64,000 bases of DNA from Archivesica marissinica. Lineage: Eukaryota; Mollusca; Bivalvia; Venerida; Vesicomyidae. Both the position numbers and the translations under genes were made by a program. Location of the stretch: assembly GCA_014843695.1 (NCBI GenBank), contig CM026402.1, positions 16,647,545 to 16,711,544 of the forward strand. The letters run 5' to 3'. Shown here in pieces: positions 29,601-44,600 of the stretch; position 1 is the stretch's first letter; each line of letters begins with the position of its first letter. The notes below the pieces were generated by a model, which worked only from the letters and a program-made list of their open reading frames with translations, ran no database searches and was not told the DNA's origin.

Positions 29601-32600
29601 TCTAAAATGTTTAGCATCATACACAGTAACAGGCATTGTACGTAGAAACTAGCATCATACACAGTAACAGGCATTGTACGTAGAAACTAGCATCATACAC
29701 AGTAACAGGCATTGTACGTAGAAATTAGCATCATACACAGTAACAGGCATTGTACGTAGAAACTAGCATCATACACAGTAACAGGCATTGTACATATAGA
29801 AACTAGCATCATACACAGTAACAGGCATTGTACATATAGAAACTAGCATCATACACAGTAACAGGCATTGTACGTAGAAACTAGCATCATACACAGTAAC
29901 AGGCATTGTACATATAGAAACTAGCATCATACACAGTAACAGGCATTGTACATATAGAAACTAGCATCATACACAGTAACAGGCATTGTACATAGAAACT
30001 AGCATCATACACAGTAACAGGCATTGTACATATAGAAACTAGCATCATACACAGTAACAGGCATTGTACCTAGAAACTAGCATCATACACAGTAACAGGC
30101 ATTGTACATATAGAAACTAGCATCATACACAGTAACAGGCATTGTACATATAGAAACTAGCATCATACACAGTAACAGGCATTGTACATATAGAAACTAG
30201 CATCATACACAGTAACAGGCATTGTACATATAGAAACTAGCATCATACACAGTAACAGGCATTGTACATATAGAAACTAGCATCATACACAGTAACAGGC
30301 ATTGTACGTAGAAACTAGCATCATACACAGTAACAGGCATTGTACATATAGAAACTAGCATCATACACAGTAACAGGCATTGTACGTAGAAACTAGCATC
30401 ATACACAGTAACAGGCATTGTACGTAGAAACTAGCATCATACACAGTAACAGGCATTGTACATATAGAAACTAGCATCATACACAGTAACAGGCATTGTA
30501 CATATAGAAACTAGCATCATACACAGTAACAGGCATTGTACGTAGAAACTAGCATCATACACAGTAACAGGCATTGTACATATAGAAACTAGCATCATAC
30601 ACAGTAACAGGCATTGTACGTAGAAACTAGCATCATACACAGTAACAGGCATTGTACATATAGAAACTAGCATCATACACAGTAACAGGCATTGTACATA
30701 TAGAAACTAGCATCATACACAGTAACAGGCATTGTACGTAGAAACTAGCATCATACACAGTAACAGGCATTGTACATATAGAAACTAGCATCATACACAG
30801 TAACAGGCATTGTACATATAGAAACTAGCATCATACACAGTAACAGGCATTGTACATATAGAAACTAGCATCATACACAGTAACAGGCATTGTAGATATA
30901 GAAACTAGCATCATACACAGTAACAGGCATTGTACATATAGAAACTAGCATCATACACAGTAACAGGCATTGTACATATAGAAACTAGCATCATACACAG
31001 TAACAGGCATTGTACATATAGAAACTAGCATCATACACAGTAACAGGCATTGTACATATAGAAACTAGCATCATACACAGTAACAGGCATTATACATATA
31101 GAAACTAGCATCATACACAGTAACAGGCATTGTACATATAGAAACTAGCATCATACACAGTAACAGGCATTGTACATATAGAAACTAGCATCATACACAG
31201 TAACAGGCATTGTACATTTAGAAACTAGCATCATACACAGTAATATGCATTGTACATATAGAAACTAGCATCACACACAGTAACAGGCATTGTACCTAGA
31301 AACTAGCATCATACACAGTAACAGGCATTGTACATATAGAAACTAGCATCATACACAGTAACAGGCATTGTACGTAGAAACTAGCATCATACACAGTAAC
31401 AGGCATTGTACGTAGAAACTAGCATCATACACAGTAACAGGCATTGTACATATAGAAACTAGCATCATACACAGTAACAGGCATTGTACATATAGAAACT
31501 AGCATCATACACAGTAACAGGCATTGTACATATAGAAACTAGCATCATACACAGTAACAGGCATTGTACGTAGAAACTAGCATCATACACAGTAACAGGC
31601 ATTGTACATATAGAAACTAGCATCATACACAGTAACAGGCATTGTACGTAGAAACTAGCATCATACACAGTAACAGGCATTGTAGATATAGAAACTAGCA
31701 TCATACACAGTAACAGGCATTGTACATATAGAAACTAGCATCATACACAGTAACAGGCATTGTACATATAGAAACTAGCATCATACACAGTAACAGGCAT
31801 TGTACGTAGAAACTAGCATCATACACAGTAACAGGCATTGTACATATAGAAACTAGCATCATACACAGTAATAGGCATTGTACATATAGAAACTAGCATC
31901 ATACACAGTAACAGGCATTGTACATATAGAAACTAGCATCATACACAGTAACAGGCATTGTAGATATAGAAACTAGCATCATACACAGTAACAGGCATTG
32001 TACATATAGAAACTAGCATCATACACAGTAACAGGCATTGTACATATAGAAACTAGCATCATACACAGTAACAGGCATTGTACATATAGAAACTAGCATC
32101 ATACACAGTAACAGGCATTGTACATATAGAAACTAGCATCATACACAGTAACAGGCATTGTACGTAGAAACTAGCATCATACACAGTAACAGGCATTGTA
32201 CGTAGAAACTAGCATCATACACAGTAACAGGCATTGTACGTAGAATAGAAACTAGCATCAACTAGCATCGGCACAACCTCGTCTCTGGTAACATATTCTG
32301 ACCACTCGGGTAGAATATCCTTGTCCCACACCAGGGCATATGAAGGATGCTATTATTCTTTCGCTTGCTTCTGTACGCTAAGTGACTCTTTCCCTTCCTA
32401 TTGTGAATGGAAGAAGTGTTTTTACTCTACCTACTGTACGATAAGTGACTCTTTCCCTTCCTATTGTAGATGGAAGGAAGAAGTGTTTTTTCTCTATCTA
32501 CTGTATGCTAAGTCACTCTTTCCCGTCCTATTGTGAATGGAAGAAGTGTTTTTACTCTACCTACTATATGATAAGTGACTCTTTTCCTTCCTATAGTGAA

Positions 32601-35600
32601 TGGAAGAAGTGTTTTTACTCTACCTACTATATGATAAGTGACTCTTTTCCTTCCTATAGTGAATGGAAGAAGTGTTCTTTCTCTACCTACTATATGATAA
32701 GTGACTCTTTCCCTTCCTATTGTAGATGGAAGAAGTGTTTTTTCTCTACCTACTATACGATAAGTGACTCTTTTCCTTCCTATAGTGAATGGAAGAAGTG
32801 TTCTTTCTCTACCTACTGTATGATAAGTCACTCTTTTCCTTCCTATTGTAGATGGAAGAAGTGTTTTTTCTCTACCTACTATACGATAAGTCACTCTTTC
32901 CCTTCCTATAGTGAATGGAAGAAGTGTTTTTTCTCTACCTACTATACGATAAGTCACTCTTTCCCTTCCTATTGTGAATGGAAGAAGTGTTTTTACTCTA
33001 CCTACTGTATGATAAGTCACTCTTTCCCTTCCTATTGTAGATGGAAGAAGTGTTTTTACTCTACCTATTATACGCTAAGTGACTCTTTCCCTTCCTATTG
33101 TGAATGGAAGAAGTGTTTTTACTCTACCTACTATACGATAAGTCACTCTTTCCCTTCCTATTGTAGATGGAAGAAGTGTTTTTATTCTACCTACTATATG
33201 ATAAGTCACTCTTTCCCTTCCTATTGTAGATGGAAGAAGTGATTTTACCCTACCTACTGTATGATAAGTCACTCTTTCCCTTCCTATTGTGAATGGAAGA
33301 AGTGTTTTTTCTCTACCTATTATATGATAAATCACTCTTTTAGGGTCATCAAATAGAACAATATGGCATCTCTCTGGCAACCAAAATCAGCAATGGCATC
33401 AGGGCCAAGCTCCGATACCGAGTCTAAGCACATCATACAAGATCGTGTTTGAAGGCAGACGAGGAAAGAGCTACACCGGAGATATTGCTATAGATGATGT
33501 AGCATTCACAAGTTCTAACTGTGGAGGTAAATATGTAAAAACGATCACTCCTCAATATGTAACGATCACTCCTCAATATGTAACAATCACTCCTCAATAT
33601 GTAACGATCACTCCTCAATATGTAACGATCACTCCTCAATATGTAACGATCACTCCTCAATATGTAAAGATCACTCCTCAATATGTAACGATCACTCCTC
33701 AATATGTAACGATCACTCCTCAATATGTAACGATCACTCCTCAATATGTAACGATCACTCCTCAATATGTAATGATCACTCCTCAATATTTAATGATCAC
33801 TCCTCAATATGTAATGATCACTCCTCAATATGTAACGATCACTCAATATGTAACGATCACTCCTCAATATGTAACGATCACTCCTCAATATGTAACGATC
33901 ACTCCTCAATATGTAACGATCACTCCTCAATTTTGAATAATTTTCACAAATTTAAGTATGCATCTTTAAATTTATTTAAAACAAAATTTAATAAATTTCA
34001 CCCATTTCATTTCATTCAATCATTTAGCCAAACGGATACTGTATTTTCCGTATTTATTCAGATACGATATTTCCGTTATGTATTTGGCCATCATATTAAT
34101 GTTTGCAAGGAATTCATGTTTGCCAAATACATAGTGGAAATATTGTTCTGGGTATGTATCTCCTGTCAGAAGTTACTGGCCGTTTGACATTGTATGTGTG
34201 TGTTTTACGTTTATTTATCGTCGCTACCGGTTGCCCATATGAGCGACGCCTCCTGAAGAGATTAGTCATTTTAGATTTTGGAGGATAGTGCAATGATACA
34301 GACAGAGACCCATTCCAGAGTCTCCTCTGGTTCTTTTACGTGCACGGTGTAAAGCACCGACACGAGACCTCGGTTTAACGACCCATCTGAAAGACTGTTA
34401 ATTTTATTAGGGTCAGACGAGGGATCGAACCTGCGATCCCTGGATTACCAGTCCAGCGTGTTACCACTGGACTACAGATCCGTCTTCTCTTGACATTGTA
34501 GCAGTTTACTAGAGCCATTAACTAGAGCATAGCACTTGGTACAAGAACACATGTCTGATTTTACAATGTTATATAGTCAATGACTGACAGTTTACTGACT
34601 TACTTAATGACAGACCGTGACCAGTTTATACAGATTTATTTTAGCTTGGTTGCGAAACAAGTTCTTAAAACTTATATTAATCACTCTCGACATCCTCATT
34701 CCTGATGGAATCCATCGTCATGAGGGAGAGAGAAGAGGCAATGTGGATAAGGGAACAATCGTAACGGCTCCAGCGGGGCTCGAACTCTGAAGCGAACGTG
34801 CTACCACTGAGCTATCACGACTTCCACTAAGTTTCTTACAGTAATTGTGTACACTGTATACAAGTTAGTTCAGATTTCAATTGTCTTGCAGTACTTCCAT
34901 CACCAGCAGTTCCTCCTGTACAGACAACAGCCGCCGCTACAGTAGCTATGACTACGGCAACGCCTGCACAGGCAAACTGTAGCTTTGACTCAGGATTATG
35001 TGGCTGGAGACAGGACTCGACGGATACGTTCAACTGGTCCCGACAGAGAGGTCCGACTGGTTCATCAGGCACTGGTCCAACCAGGGATCACACGGGAGGT
35101 AAGATCTTGTTACAGTCAATTTTAAACACTGTTAGTCAGAACTCTGATTAACCCCAGCTCTGTTATGTTAAACTTCTGATTAACTTCAGCTCTGTTATGT
35201 TAAACTTCTGATTAACTCCAGCTGTTATGTTAAACTTCTGATTAACTCCAGCTGTTATGTTAAATTTCTGATTAACTCCAGCTGTTATGTTAAACTTCTG
35301 ATTAACTCCAGCTGTTATGTTAAGCTTCTGATTAACTCCAGCTGTTATGTTAAACTTCTGATTAACTCCAGCTGTTATGTTAAACTTCTGATTAACTCCA
35401 GATCTGTTATGTTAAACTTCTGATTAACTCCAGCTGTTATGTTAAACTTCTGATTAACCCCAGATCTGTTATGTTAAACTACTGAGAAACTCCAGATCTG
35501 TTATGTTAAGCTTCTGATTAACTCCAGATCTGTTATGTTAAACTACTGATTAACTCAAGATTTGTTATGTTAAACTCCTGATTAACCCCAGATCTGTTAT

Positions 35601-38600
35601 GTTAAACTTCTGATTAACTCCAGATCTGTTATGTTAAACTTCTGATTAACCCCAGATCTGTTATGTTAAACTACTGAGAAACTCCAGATCTGTTATGTTA
35701 AGCTTCTGATTAACTCCAGATATGTTATGTTAAACTCCTGATTAACCCCAGATCTGTTATGTTAAACTTCTGATTAACTCCAGATCTGTTATGTTAAACT
35801 CCTGATTAACCCCAGATCTGTTATGTTAAACTTCTGATTAACTCCAGATCTGTTATGTTAAACTTCTGATTAACTCCAGATCTGTTATGTTAAACTTCTG
35901 ATTAACCCCAGATATGTTATGTTAAACTACTGAGAAACTCCAGATATGTTATGTTAAGCTTCTGATTAACTCCAGATCTGTTATGTTAAACTTCTGATTA
36001 ACCCCAGATCTGTTATGTTAAGCTTCTGATTAATTCCAGCTCTGTTATGTTAAACTCCTGATTAACCCCAGATATGTTATGTTAAACTTCTGATTAATGC
36101 CAGATCTGTTATGTTAAGCTTCTGATTAACCCCAGCTCTGTTATGTTAAACTTCTGATTAATTCCAGCTCTGTTATGTTAAACTTCTGATTAACTCCAGA
36201 TCTGTTATGTTAAACTTCTGATTAACCCCAGATCTGTTATGTTAAACTACTGAGAAACTCCAGATATGTTATGTTAAGCTTCTGATTAACTCCAGATATG
36301 TTATGTTAAACTCCTGATTAACTCCAGATCTGTTATGTTAAACTTCTGATTAACTCCAGATATGTTATGTTAAACTTCTGATTAACTCCAGATATGTTAT
36401 GTTAAACTTCTGATTAACCCCAGCTCTGTTATGTTAAACTTCTGATTAACCCCAGATCTGTTATGTTAAACTACTGAGAAACTCCAGATATGTTATGTTA
36501 AGCTTCTGATTAACTCCAGATATGTTATGTTAAACTCCTGATTAACTCCAGATCTGTTATGTTAAACTTCTGATTAACTCCAGATATGTTATGTTAAACT
36601 TCTGATTAACTCCAGATATGTTATGTTAAACTTCTGATTAACCCCAGCTCTGTTATGTTAAACTTCTGATTAACCCCAGATCTGTTATGTTAAACTACTG
36701 AGAAACTCCAGATATGTTATGTTAAGCTTCTGATTAACTCCAGATATGTTATGTTAAACTCCTGATTAACTCCAGATCTGTTATGTTAAACTTCTGATTA
36801 ACTCCAGATATGTTATGTTAAACTTCTGATTAACTCCAGATATGTTATGTTAAACTTCTGATTAACCCCAGCTCTGTTATGTTAAACTTCTGAGTAACCC
36901 CCGATCTGTTATGTTAAACTTTTGATTAACTCCAGATCTGTTATGTTAAACTTCTGATTAACTCCAGATCTGTTATGCTAAACTTCTGATTAACTCCAGA
37001 TCTGTTATGCTAAACTACTGATTAACTCGGTCAAAGCGCTATATAGTATACACTCTGCCATTACAGACACTTGTTTAATTCTAACCCTGTTAAATCCAAC
37101 TCCAGTTTAATTCAAAGCTTGGTAACTCCTGCTTAACTCAAAGTCTGTTAATGAAGAAGCCTGTTTAGACTACTGTTAAACTCGATTACTCTTCAATTCA
37201 ACTAGTGTTTCTCTCAGAGCATGTTTAGTGCAATTCATACCGTATTATTTCAAAGTACTATTGGACTTGTACGTTATTATGTCAAAACTACTTAGATATT
37301 GGTATGTCAAACTCATATTTTAAACTAGTGATTTTATATTTCATTTTAAGGCCACTATCCGGGTAACCCCGTTTATTTCTTTATATATATACACATTCAT
37401 TTCTTTATATATTTTAACTAGTTTTTTTAAATAACATTATATTTTAAACTAGTGACTTTATTTTTTGAGGCCCCTATCCGGGTGACCCCTTTTATTTCTT
37501 TATGTATATACATTCATTTCTTTATATATTTTAACTAGTTTTTTTAAATAACATTTTAAACTAGTGATTTTATTTTTCATTTTAAGGCCCCTATCCAGTG
37601 ACCCCGTTTATTTCTTTATACATATACATTCAATTTCTTTATATATTTTAACTAGTTTTTTTTAAATAACATTATATTTTAAACTAGTGATTTAGTTGTT
37701 CTGATATGTAGCTTGTGACTGGGTTTGAACAAACTGAAAATGAAATTCTAATCTGGTTTCTCTAAGTAGGTTATGTAGACTGCTACAATGCTTATGCAGA
37801 CATTCGAAGAGGCATCCGACAAGTCCTGTATCCTTTCTTTCGAAGGCGGTCCCTTTTAGGGCCACAACCTCAACATGTGTCATCCCGCAGTAGCAGAAAC
37901 CGGTTCAGGTATCCTCTTCAAGGGTCTTCGTCATATCAAGGCATCCCGGGCTGTTCCCCTCTCATGCCGGGACCGACCATAGTACACGAGGGACCGAGTT
38001 TGTGTTGATGAGGCAAAGTCTTGAATGAGCTGCTACTGCGGAACGTCACGACGTGCACGTTGTGGAGGTCAACCTGGAAAATGAAATTAGTGTTGCTGTA
38101 GTGTTTATGTAAGGAGCTTCTTTCATTGACCCGGTGATCTAGTTTCACTATAGAAATGGCAACTCATTGCAGCGAACATGACCATTCAAATGTCACTTAT
38201 CACAGCTCAGAAGTAGGTTGTAGAAGGTATAGATTATTGCTTGTGAATTTCAGCTGGTTCCTACACGTATATAGAGACATCAGGCCAGAAACAAGGCGCC
38301 AAAGCCCGTCTGATCAGTCCGCAGATACCACCTAATCAACAAGGTCAGAAATGTTTCACCTTCTGGTACCACATGTACGGGCAGCATGTGGACCGGCTCA
38401 ATGTCTACGTACAGTTTGGACTCTTGCTACCGTCATCAGCTCTCTGGTCCAAACAAGGAACACAAGGGAACCAGTGGAAGAAAGCCAGTCTTACGTTCAC
38501 AGCTGCACGACCATTCAACGTATGTTTTGTATAGTAGTTCGGATAAATAAACAAATCACTCATCTAGCCCTAACTGCATTTAGTGTTTTATTCATCGGTC

Positions 38601-41600
38601 AATTTTCAAAGAGTTAATTTTATATCCTGAAATACTGTCTGTATGGTGGCACCTAGGTCTCCAGTCTCCACTGTCTGTATGGTGGCACCTAGGTCTCCAG
38701 TCTCCACTGTCTGTATGGTGGCACCTAGGTCTCCAGTCTCCACTGTCTGTATGGTGGCACCTAGGTCTCCAGTCTCCACTGTCTGTATGGTGGCACCTAG
38801 GTCTCCAGTCTCCACTGTCTGTATGGTGGCACCTAGGTCTCCAGTCTCCACTGTCTGTATGGTGGCACCTAGGTCTCCAGTCTCCACTGTCTGTATGGTG
38901 GCACCTAGGTCTCCAGTCTCCACTGTCTGTATGGTGGCACCTAGGTCTCCAGTCTCCACTGTCTGTATGGTGGCACCTAGGTCTCCAGTCTCCACTGTCT
39001 GTATGGTGGCACCTAGGTCTCCAGTCTCCACTGTCTGTATGGTGGCACCTAGGTCTCCAGTCTCCACTGTCTGTATGGTGGCACCTAGGTCTCCACTGTC
39101 TGTATGGTGGCACCTAGGTCTCCAGTCTCCACTATGGCAGTAGGTCTCCAGTCTCCACTGTCTGTATGGTGGCACCTAGGTCTCCAGTCTCCACTGTCTG
39201 TATGGTGGCACCTAGGTCTCCAGACTCCACTCTGTATGGTGGCACCTAGGTCTCCAGACTCCACTCTGTATGGTGGCACCTAGGTCTCCAGTCTCCACTG
39301 TGTATGGTGGCACCTAGGTCTCCAGTCTCCACTGTCTGTATGGTGGCACCTAGGTCTCCAGTCTCCACTGTCTGTATGGTGGCACCTAAGTCTCCAGTCT
39401 CCACTGTCTGTATGGTGGCACCTAGGTCTCCAGTCTCCACTGTTATGGTGGCACCTAGGTCTCCAGTCTCCACTGTCTGTATGGTGGCACCTAGGTCTCC
39501 AGACTCCACTTGTATGGGGCACCTAGGTCTCCACTGCTGTATGGCACCTAGGTCTCCAGTCTCCACTGTCTGTATGGTGGCACCTAGGTCTCCAGTCTCC
39601 ACTGTCTGTATGGTGGCACCTAGGTCTCCACTGTCTGTATGGTGGCACCTAGGTCTCCAGTCTCCACTATGGCACTTAGGTCTCCAGTCTCCACTGTCTG
39701 TATGGTGGCACCTAGGTCTCCAGTCTCCACTGTCTGTATGGTGGCACCTAGGTCTCCAGTCTCCACTGTCTGTATGGTGGCACCTAGGTCTCCAGTCTCC
39801 ACTGTCTGTATGGTGGCACCTAGGTCTCCAGTCTCCACTGTCTGTATGGTGGCACCTAGTCTCCAGCTCCACTCTGTATGGTGGCACCTAGGTCTCCAGT
39901 CTCCACTGTCTGTATGGTGGCACCTAGGTCTCCAGTCTCCACTGTCTGTATGGTGGCACCTAGGTCTCCAGTTTCCACTGTCTGTATGGTGGCACCTAGG
40001 TCTCCAGTCTCCACTGTCTGTATGGTGGCACCTAAGTCTCCAGTCTCCACTGTCTGTATGGTGGCACCTAGGTCTCCAGTCTCCACTGTCTGTATGGTGG
40101 CACCTAGGTCTCCAGACTCCACTCTGTATGGTGGCACCTAGGTCTCCAGACTATTAATTAATACCTAACTATTTCTTAAAAGATTTTGGTAATAAATTCT
40201 TCATTTTTTATTGCAACTTGGTTCAATTAAGAATATACCTCTTAACAATATGTCCGATTTCTACAAAAATTTAATTGACATTTGGACACAAACAAAACTG
40301 GAAACAGAAACTCTCAAAACCACCTCATTCCAATGGACAAGGCAACAGATAATTTGGGGAAATAAACACATCAGAATTAACAATAAATGTCTATTTTTCC
40401 ACGAATGGATAAACTCAAACATAATTTTTATTAATGACATAGTAAATAATGAAGGAAAAATCGACCAGAATGTTATAGTAATCAAAGTAAACTGTCTATC
40501 TGAACTGCATCAAATTGTTCAAGCAATTCCTAAATCATGGAAGTTGGATGAATCCGTTAAAACAAAGGTCAAGACTGAAAAATATCTCTATCTAAACGGA
40601 AAACTATTGCATACCATGGAAACTAAAAGCATATACGCGATATTAGTTAATAAACGATTCACCAAACCATACCTACATGATTATTGGTCTCGTACTCTTC
40701 AATGCGAAATCATGTGGAAAGATATTTATTCTTTTATAAAACAGATCCCAGACAACAGATATAAACAATTTAAATATAGATTACTGACCAAAGTTTCACA
40801 AGCAGAGCAATTCTGAATTCCTGGAAAATGGTACAAAACCCTTTGTGTTTAAAATGTAACACAATAGAAGACTACACTCATTTATTCATCGACTGCGCTG
40901 CAGTGAATATATTCTGGAATAAAGTACAAAATCTATTTAACATGTGTGGAATCTAAAGAAATATTCGAAGCTTAAAATTTATTATTTTAGGATATAATAT
41001 TTCTGATCCCCAATACTTTTTCATCAATATTGTTATCATGATTGTTGGTTTTAACATTTACAAATCGTACTTTTGTAGCGAGAATTGGACTAAACAATAT
41101 GATATTTTCAAATTGTTTAAAAGCGAAATTAAAATGATAGCGGCTTATTACAAGTATAAGAATGTATTCAACCAATTTATTGAAAAAATGCTGAAAACTA
41201 TCAAAGACCTTTCATAGTACACAACTGTATTATAATAACTATTCTATTGATTCATGTTCACAGAACTCAATCCACATACTAGTGGTATTGTTATATTTGT
41301 ATGCCGGTTGACTATGTACATAATGTAAGTACTATTACGGAAAAAAATAATTCTGGTTGCGATATTTTGTATCCTATTACAATATTTCTAAGCAATCGTA
41401 AGTTGGAATTTATTCCGATATGTCGCATCGCTTCTATTAGATGCTTCCAGGGATCGTTTACAGAAGGGCATGTGATAAATACATGTTCATATGATTCCGG
41501 TACATCACAAACAGAGCAGTTAGGGGAAGCTACCATTTTCCACTTGTATCTCAGTATCTTAGACGGAAAGATTATATTCAGTAGTTTAAATCTAAACTGT

Positions 41601-44600
41601 TTTACCTTGTTGTCTTGTATATTGTTTATGAATCTGTAAATAGGTACCCAGTCGTATACTTCACCAAATTTTTCCGACCAGAATTTATGAATATATGGTT
41701 TTGTAAATTTCTTCTTCACCAGGTATTGATAAATAAATTTATTAGTTGTTTCTGCCAAAAAAAAAAAAAAAAAAATAGGTCTCCAGACTCCACTGTCTGT
41801 ATTGTGGCACCTAGGTCTCCAGTCTCCACTGTCTGTATGGTGGCACCTAGGTCTCCAGTCTCCACTGTCTGTATTGTGGCACCTAGGTCTCCAGTCTCCA
41901 CTGTCTGTATGGTGGCACCTAGGTCTCCAGTCTCCACTGTCTGTATGGTGGCACCTAGGTCTCCAGTCTCCACTGTCTGTATGGTGGCACCTAGGTCTCC
42001 AGTCTCCACTGTCTGTATGGTGGCACCTAGGTCTCCACTGTCTGTATGGTGGCACCTAGGTCTCCAGTCTCCACTATGGCAGTTAGGTCTCCAGTCTCCA
42101 CTGTCTGTATGGTGGCACCTAGGTCTCCAGTCTCCACTGTCTGTATGGTGGCACCTAGGTCTCCACTGTCTGTATGGTGGCACCTAGGTCTCCAGTCTCC
42201 ACTATGGCAGTTAGGTCTCCAGTCTCCACTGTCTGTATGGTGGCACCTAGGTCTCCAGTCTCACTGTCTGTATGGTGGCACCTAGGTTTCCAATCTCCAC
42301 TGTCTGTATGGTGGCACCTAGGTCTCCATACTCCACTATGGCACCTAGGTCTCCATACTCCACTATGGCACCTATGTCTCCATACTCCACTATGGCACCT
42401 AGGTCTCCATACTCCACTATGGCACCTAGGTCTCCATACTCCACTATGGCACCTAGGTCTCCATACTCCACTATGGCACCTATCTCTCCATACTCCACTA
42501 TGGCACCTAGGTCTCCAGTCTCCACTGTCTGTATGGTGGCACCTAGGTCTCCATACTCCACTATGGCACCTATGTCTCCAGACTCCACTATGGCACCTAG
42601 GTCTCCAGACTCCACTATGGCACCTAGGTCTCCAGACTCCACTGTCTGTATGGTGGCACCTATGTCTCCAGTCTCCACTGTCTGTATGGTGGCACCTAGC
42701 TCTCCATACTCCACTATGGCACCTAGGTCTCCACTGTCTGTATGGTGGCACCTAGGTCTCCAGTCTCCACTGTCTGTATGGTGGCACCTAGCTCTCCATA
42801 CTCCACTATGGCACCTAGGTCTCCACTGTCTGTATGGTGGCACCTAGGTCTCCAGTCTCCACTGTCTGTATGGTGGCACCTAGGTCTCCATACTCCACTA
42901 TGGCACCTAGGTCTCCAGACTCCACTATGGCACCTAGGTCTCCATACTCCACTATGGCACCTAGGTCTCCAGACTCCATTGTCTGTATGGTGGCACCTAG
43001 GTCTCCATACTCCACTATGACACCTATGTCTCCATACTCCACTATGGCACCTAGGTCTCCATACTCCACTATGGCACCTAGGTCTCCATACTCCACTATG
43101 GCACCTAGGTCTCCATACTCCACTATGGCACCTAGGTCTCCATACTCCACTATGGCACCTAGGTCTCCAGACTCCATTGTCTGTATGGTGGCACCTAGGT
43201 CTCCAGTCTCCACTGTCTGTATGGTGGCACTTAGGTCTCTGGTCATCAATATAAACTGACAGTGTAACTATTAACCCTAACGGTGACGAGCAAACAAACA
43301 ATTGTTTTACTGTAGCCATACTGCAGCTCAATTGTAACAAATACATGTAGATATTTCGTAGATAATGGAACTTTGTCAGATGTGTAGTGTATTCCAGAGT
43401 GTGTAGAACATCGGCCCAGCTAGCTCAGTTGGTAGAGCTGTCCGACTAGTGTTCGGGAGGTCGTGGGTTCAAGTCACACGTCGGGTCACTAACATTTCCG
43501 CGCTTTCTTTGCTTGGTCACTTTAGATGTGTTTCATCCACACAATAACATGAACACAAACTCTTCCAGCTATATAAAAGTGATGTGATCTATGTTGCAGC
43601 TGGTGCTGGAAGGGATCCGAGGAAATGGTTTCCGTGGTGATATAGCTGTGGATGATGTCTCAGTAACAGACGGTCCTTGTTCAGGTCAGACTACTATTTA
43701 TGTATCCTGGGTATACCCGTAACCGGTGACATAAGCAATAGTCTGTGTATTTGTGTTCCAAAATGAGGCTGTGCAAATAATGTTCACTCTCAATTAAGCA
43801 TAATCATATTTATGTTATTGTATGCAATATTAGTTAGTAAGAAATAAATCATAACTGAATCAAAAACAAAGTGAAAGCAACAGCACATGTCTCCATCTTT
43901 TATTTACGCGGTGATACCAATGACCGGTGACTATGTAAATTTCGCCTTACAAGTTTATACCAGTAGCAATACATACCATATAAGGCAATCATGTGACGTC
44001 ACATGAGTAGCGGGCACCTTACAAATGTCAAATGCAGCCGATAGATAACAAATTCATTGACATTCACCTAAATATTGACTACATGAACGAAAACTTACAA
44101 GTGTTTGAGGAAAAAACAAGTTTTGAACAAATTAAGGTAAATTTACCCGTAGAAATGACATTTCAGCTAGTTTTTGCTATGGACAGTTGTAGAAATCCGA
44201 CGGAAATTGGCAATAGTAAGCACAAAATGAATATGTGCGGTTCATTTCGATTCATTCTGATATCACCGATATTAGGGTCACTGGGGATACATGTACATTG
44301 TTGCTATGGATACTATATTCTACTTGAGATATGATTAGTATGTGATAAAACTATCCAGTAGATTGTAGGAAGGTATCATATAGGTTCCTTGTATATTCCA
44401 GTAAGTCCAACCTCCAGCTCACTTGGTAATGCTAACACGACACAGTGTGACTTTGAGTCCCGAAGCATCTGTGGATTTACCCAGGAACACAGTGGGGCTG
44501 ACAGGTTTGACTGGTCCTGGGACACTCTTGGGACCACGAGCAGTCAGACTGGACCCACCGTCGACCATACGTTAGGAACCAGAAATGGTAAGTAAATTCT

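Noticed and set aside
32445..33242. 265-codon frame with 21-residue repeats
   Set aside because: Arises from the 63-bp array. It is not in continuity with a MAM exon and shows no conserved domain.
40211..40816. 201-codon frame as a host gene
   Set aside because: Its C-terminal motifs and the frame-shifted continuation with a CCHC-like knuckle identify it as a decayed LINE ORF2 tail.
38592..43346. Many open frames of 80-250 codons on both strands
   Set aside because: All lie in the 36/27-bp minisatellite and repeat the same short peptide in each frame. They are not genes.
44032..44334. 100-codon open frame as a small gene
   Set aside because: No recognised domain, no promoter or splice signal, and it lies inside an intron near degraded repeat motifs.
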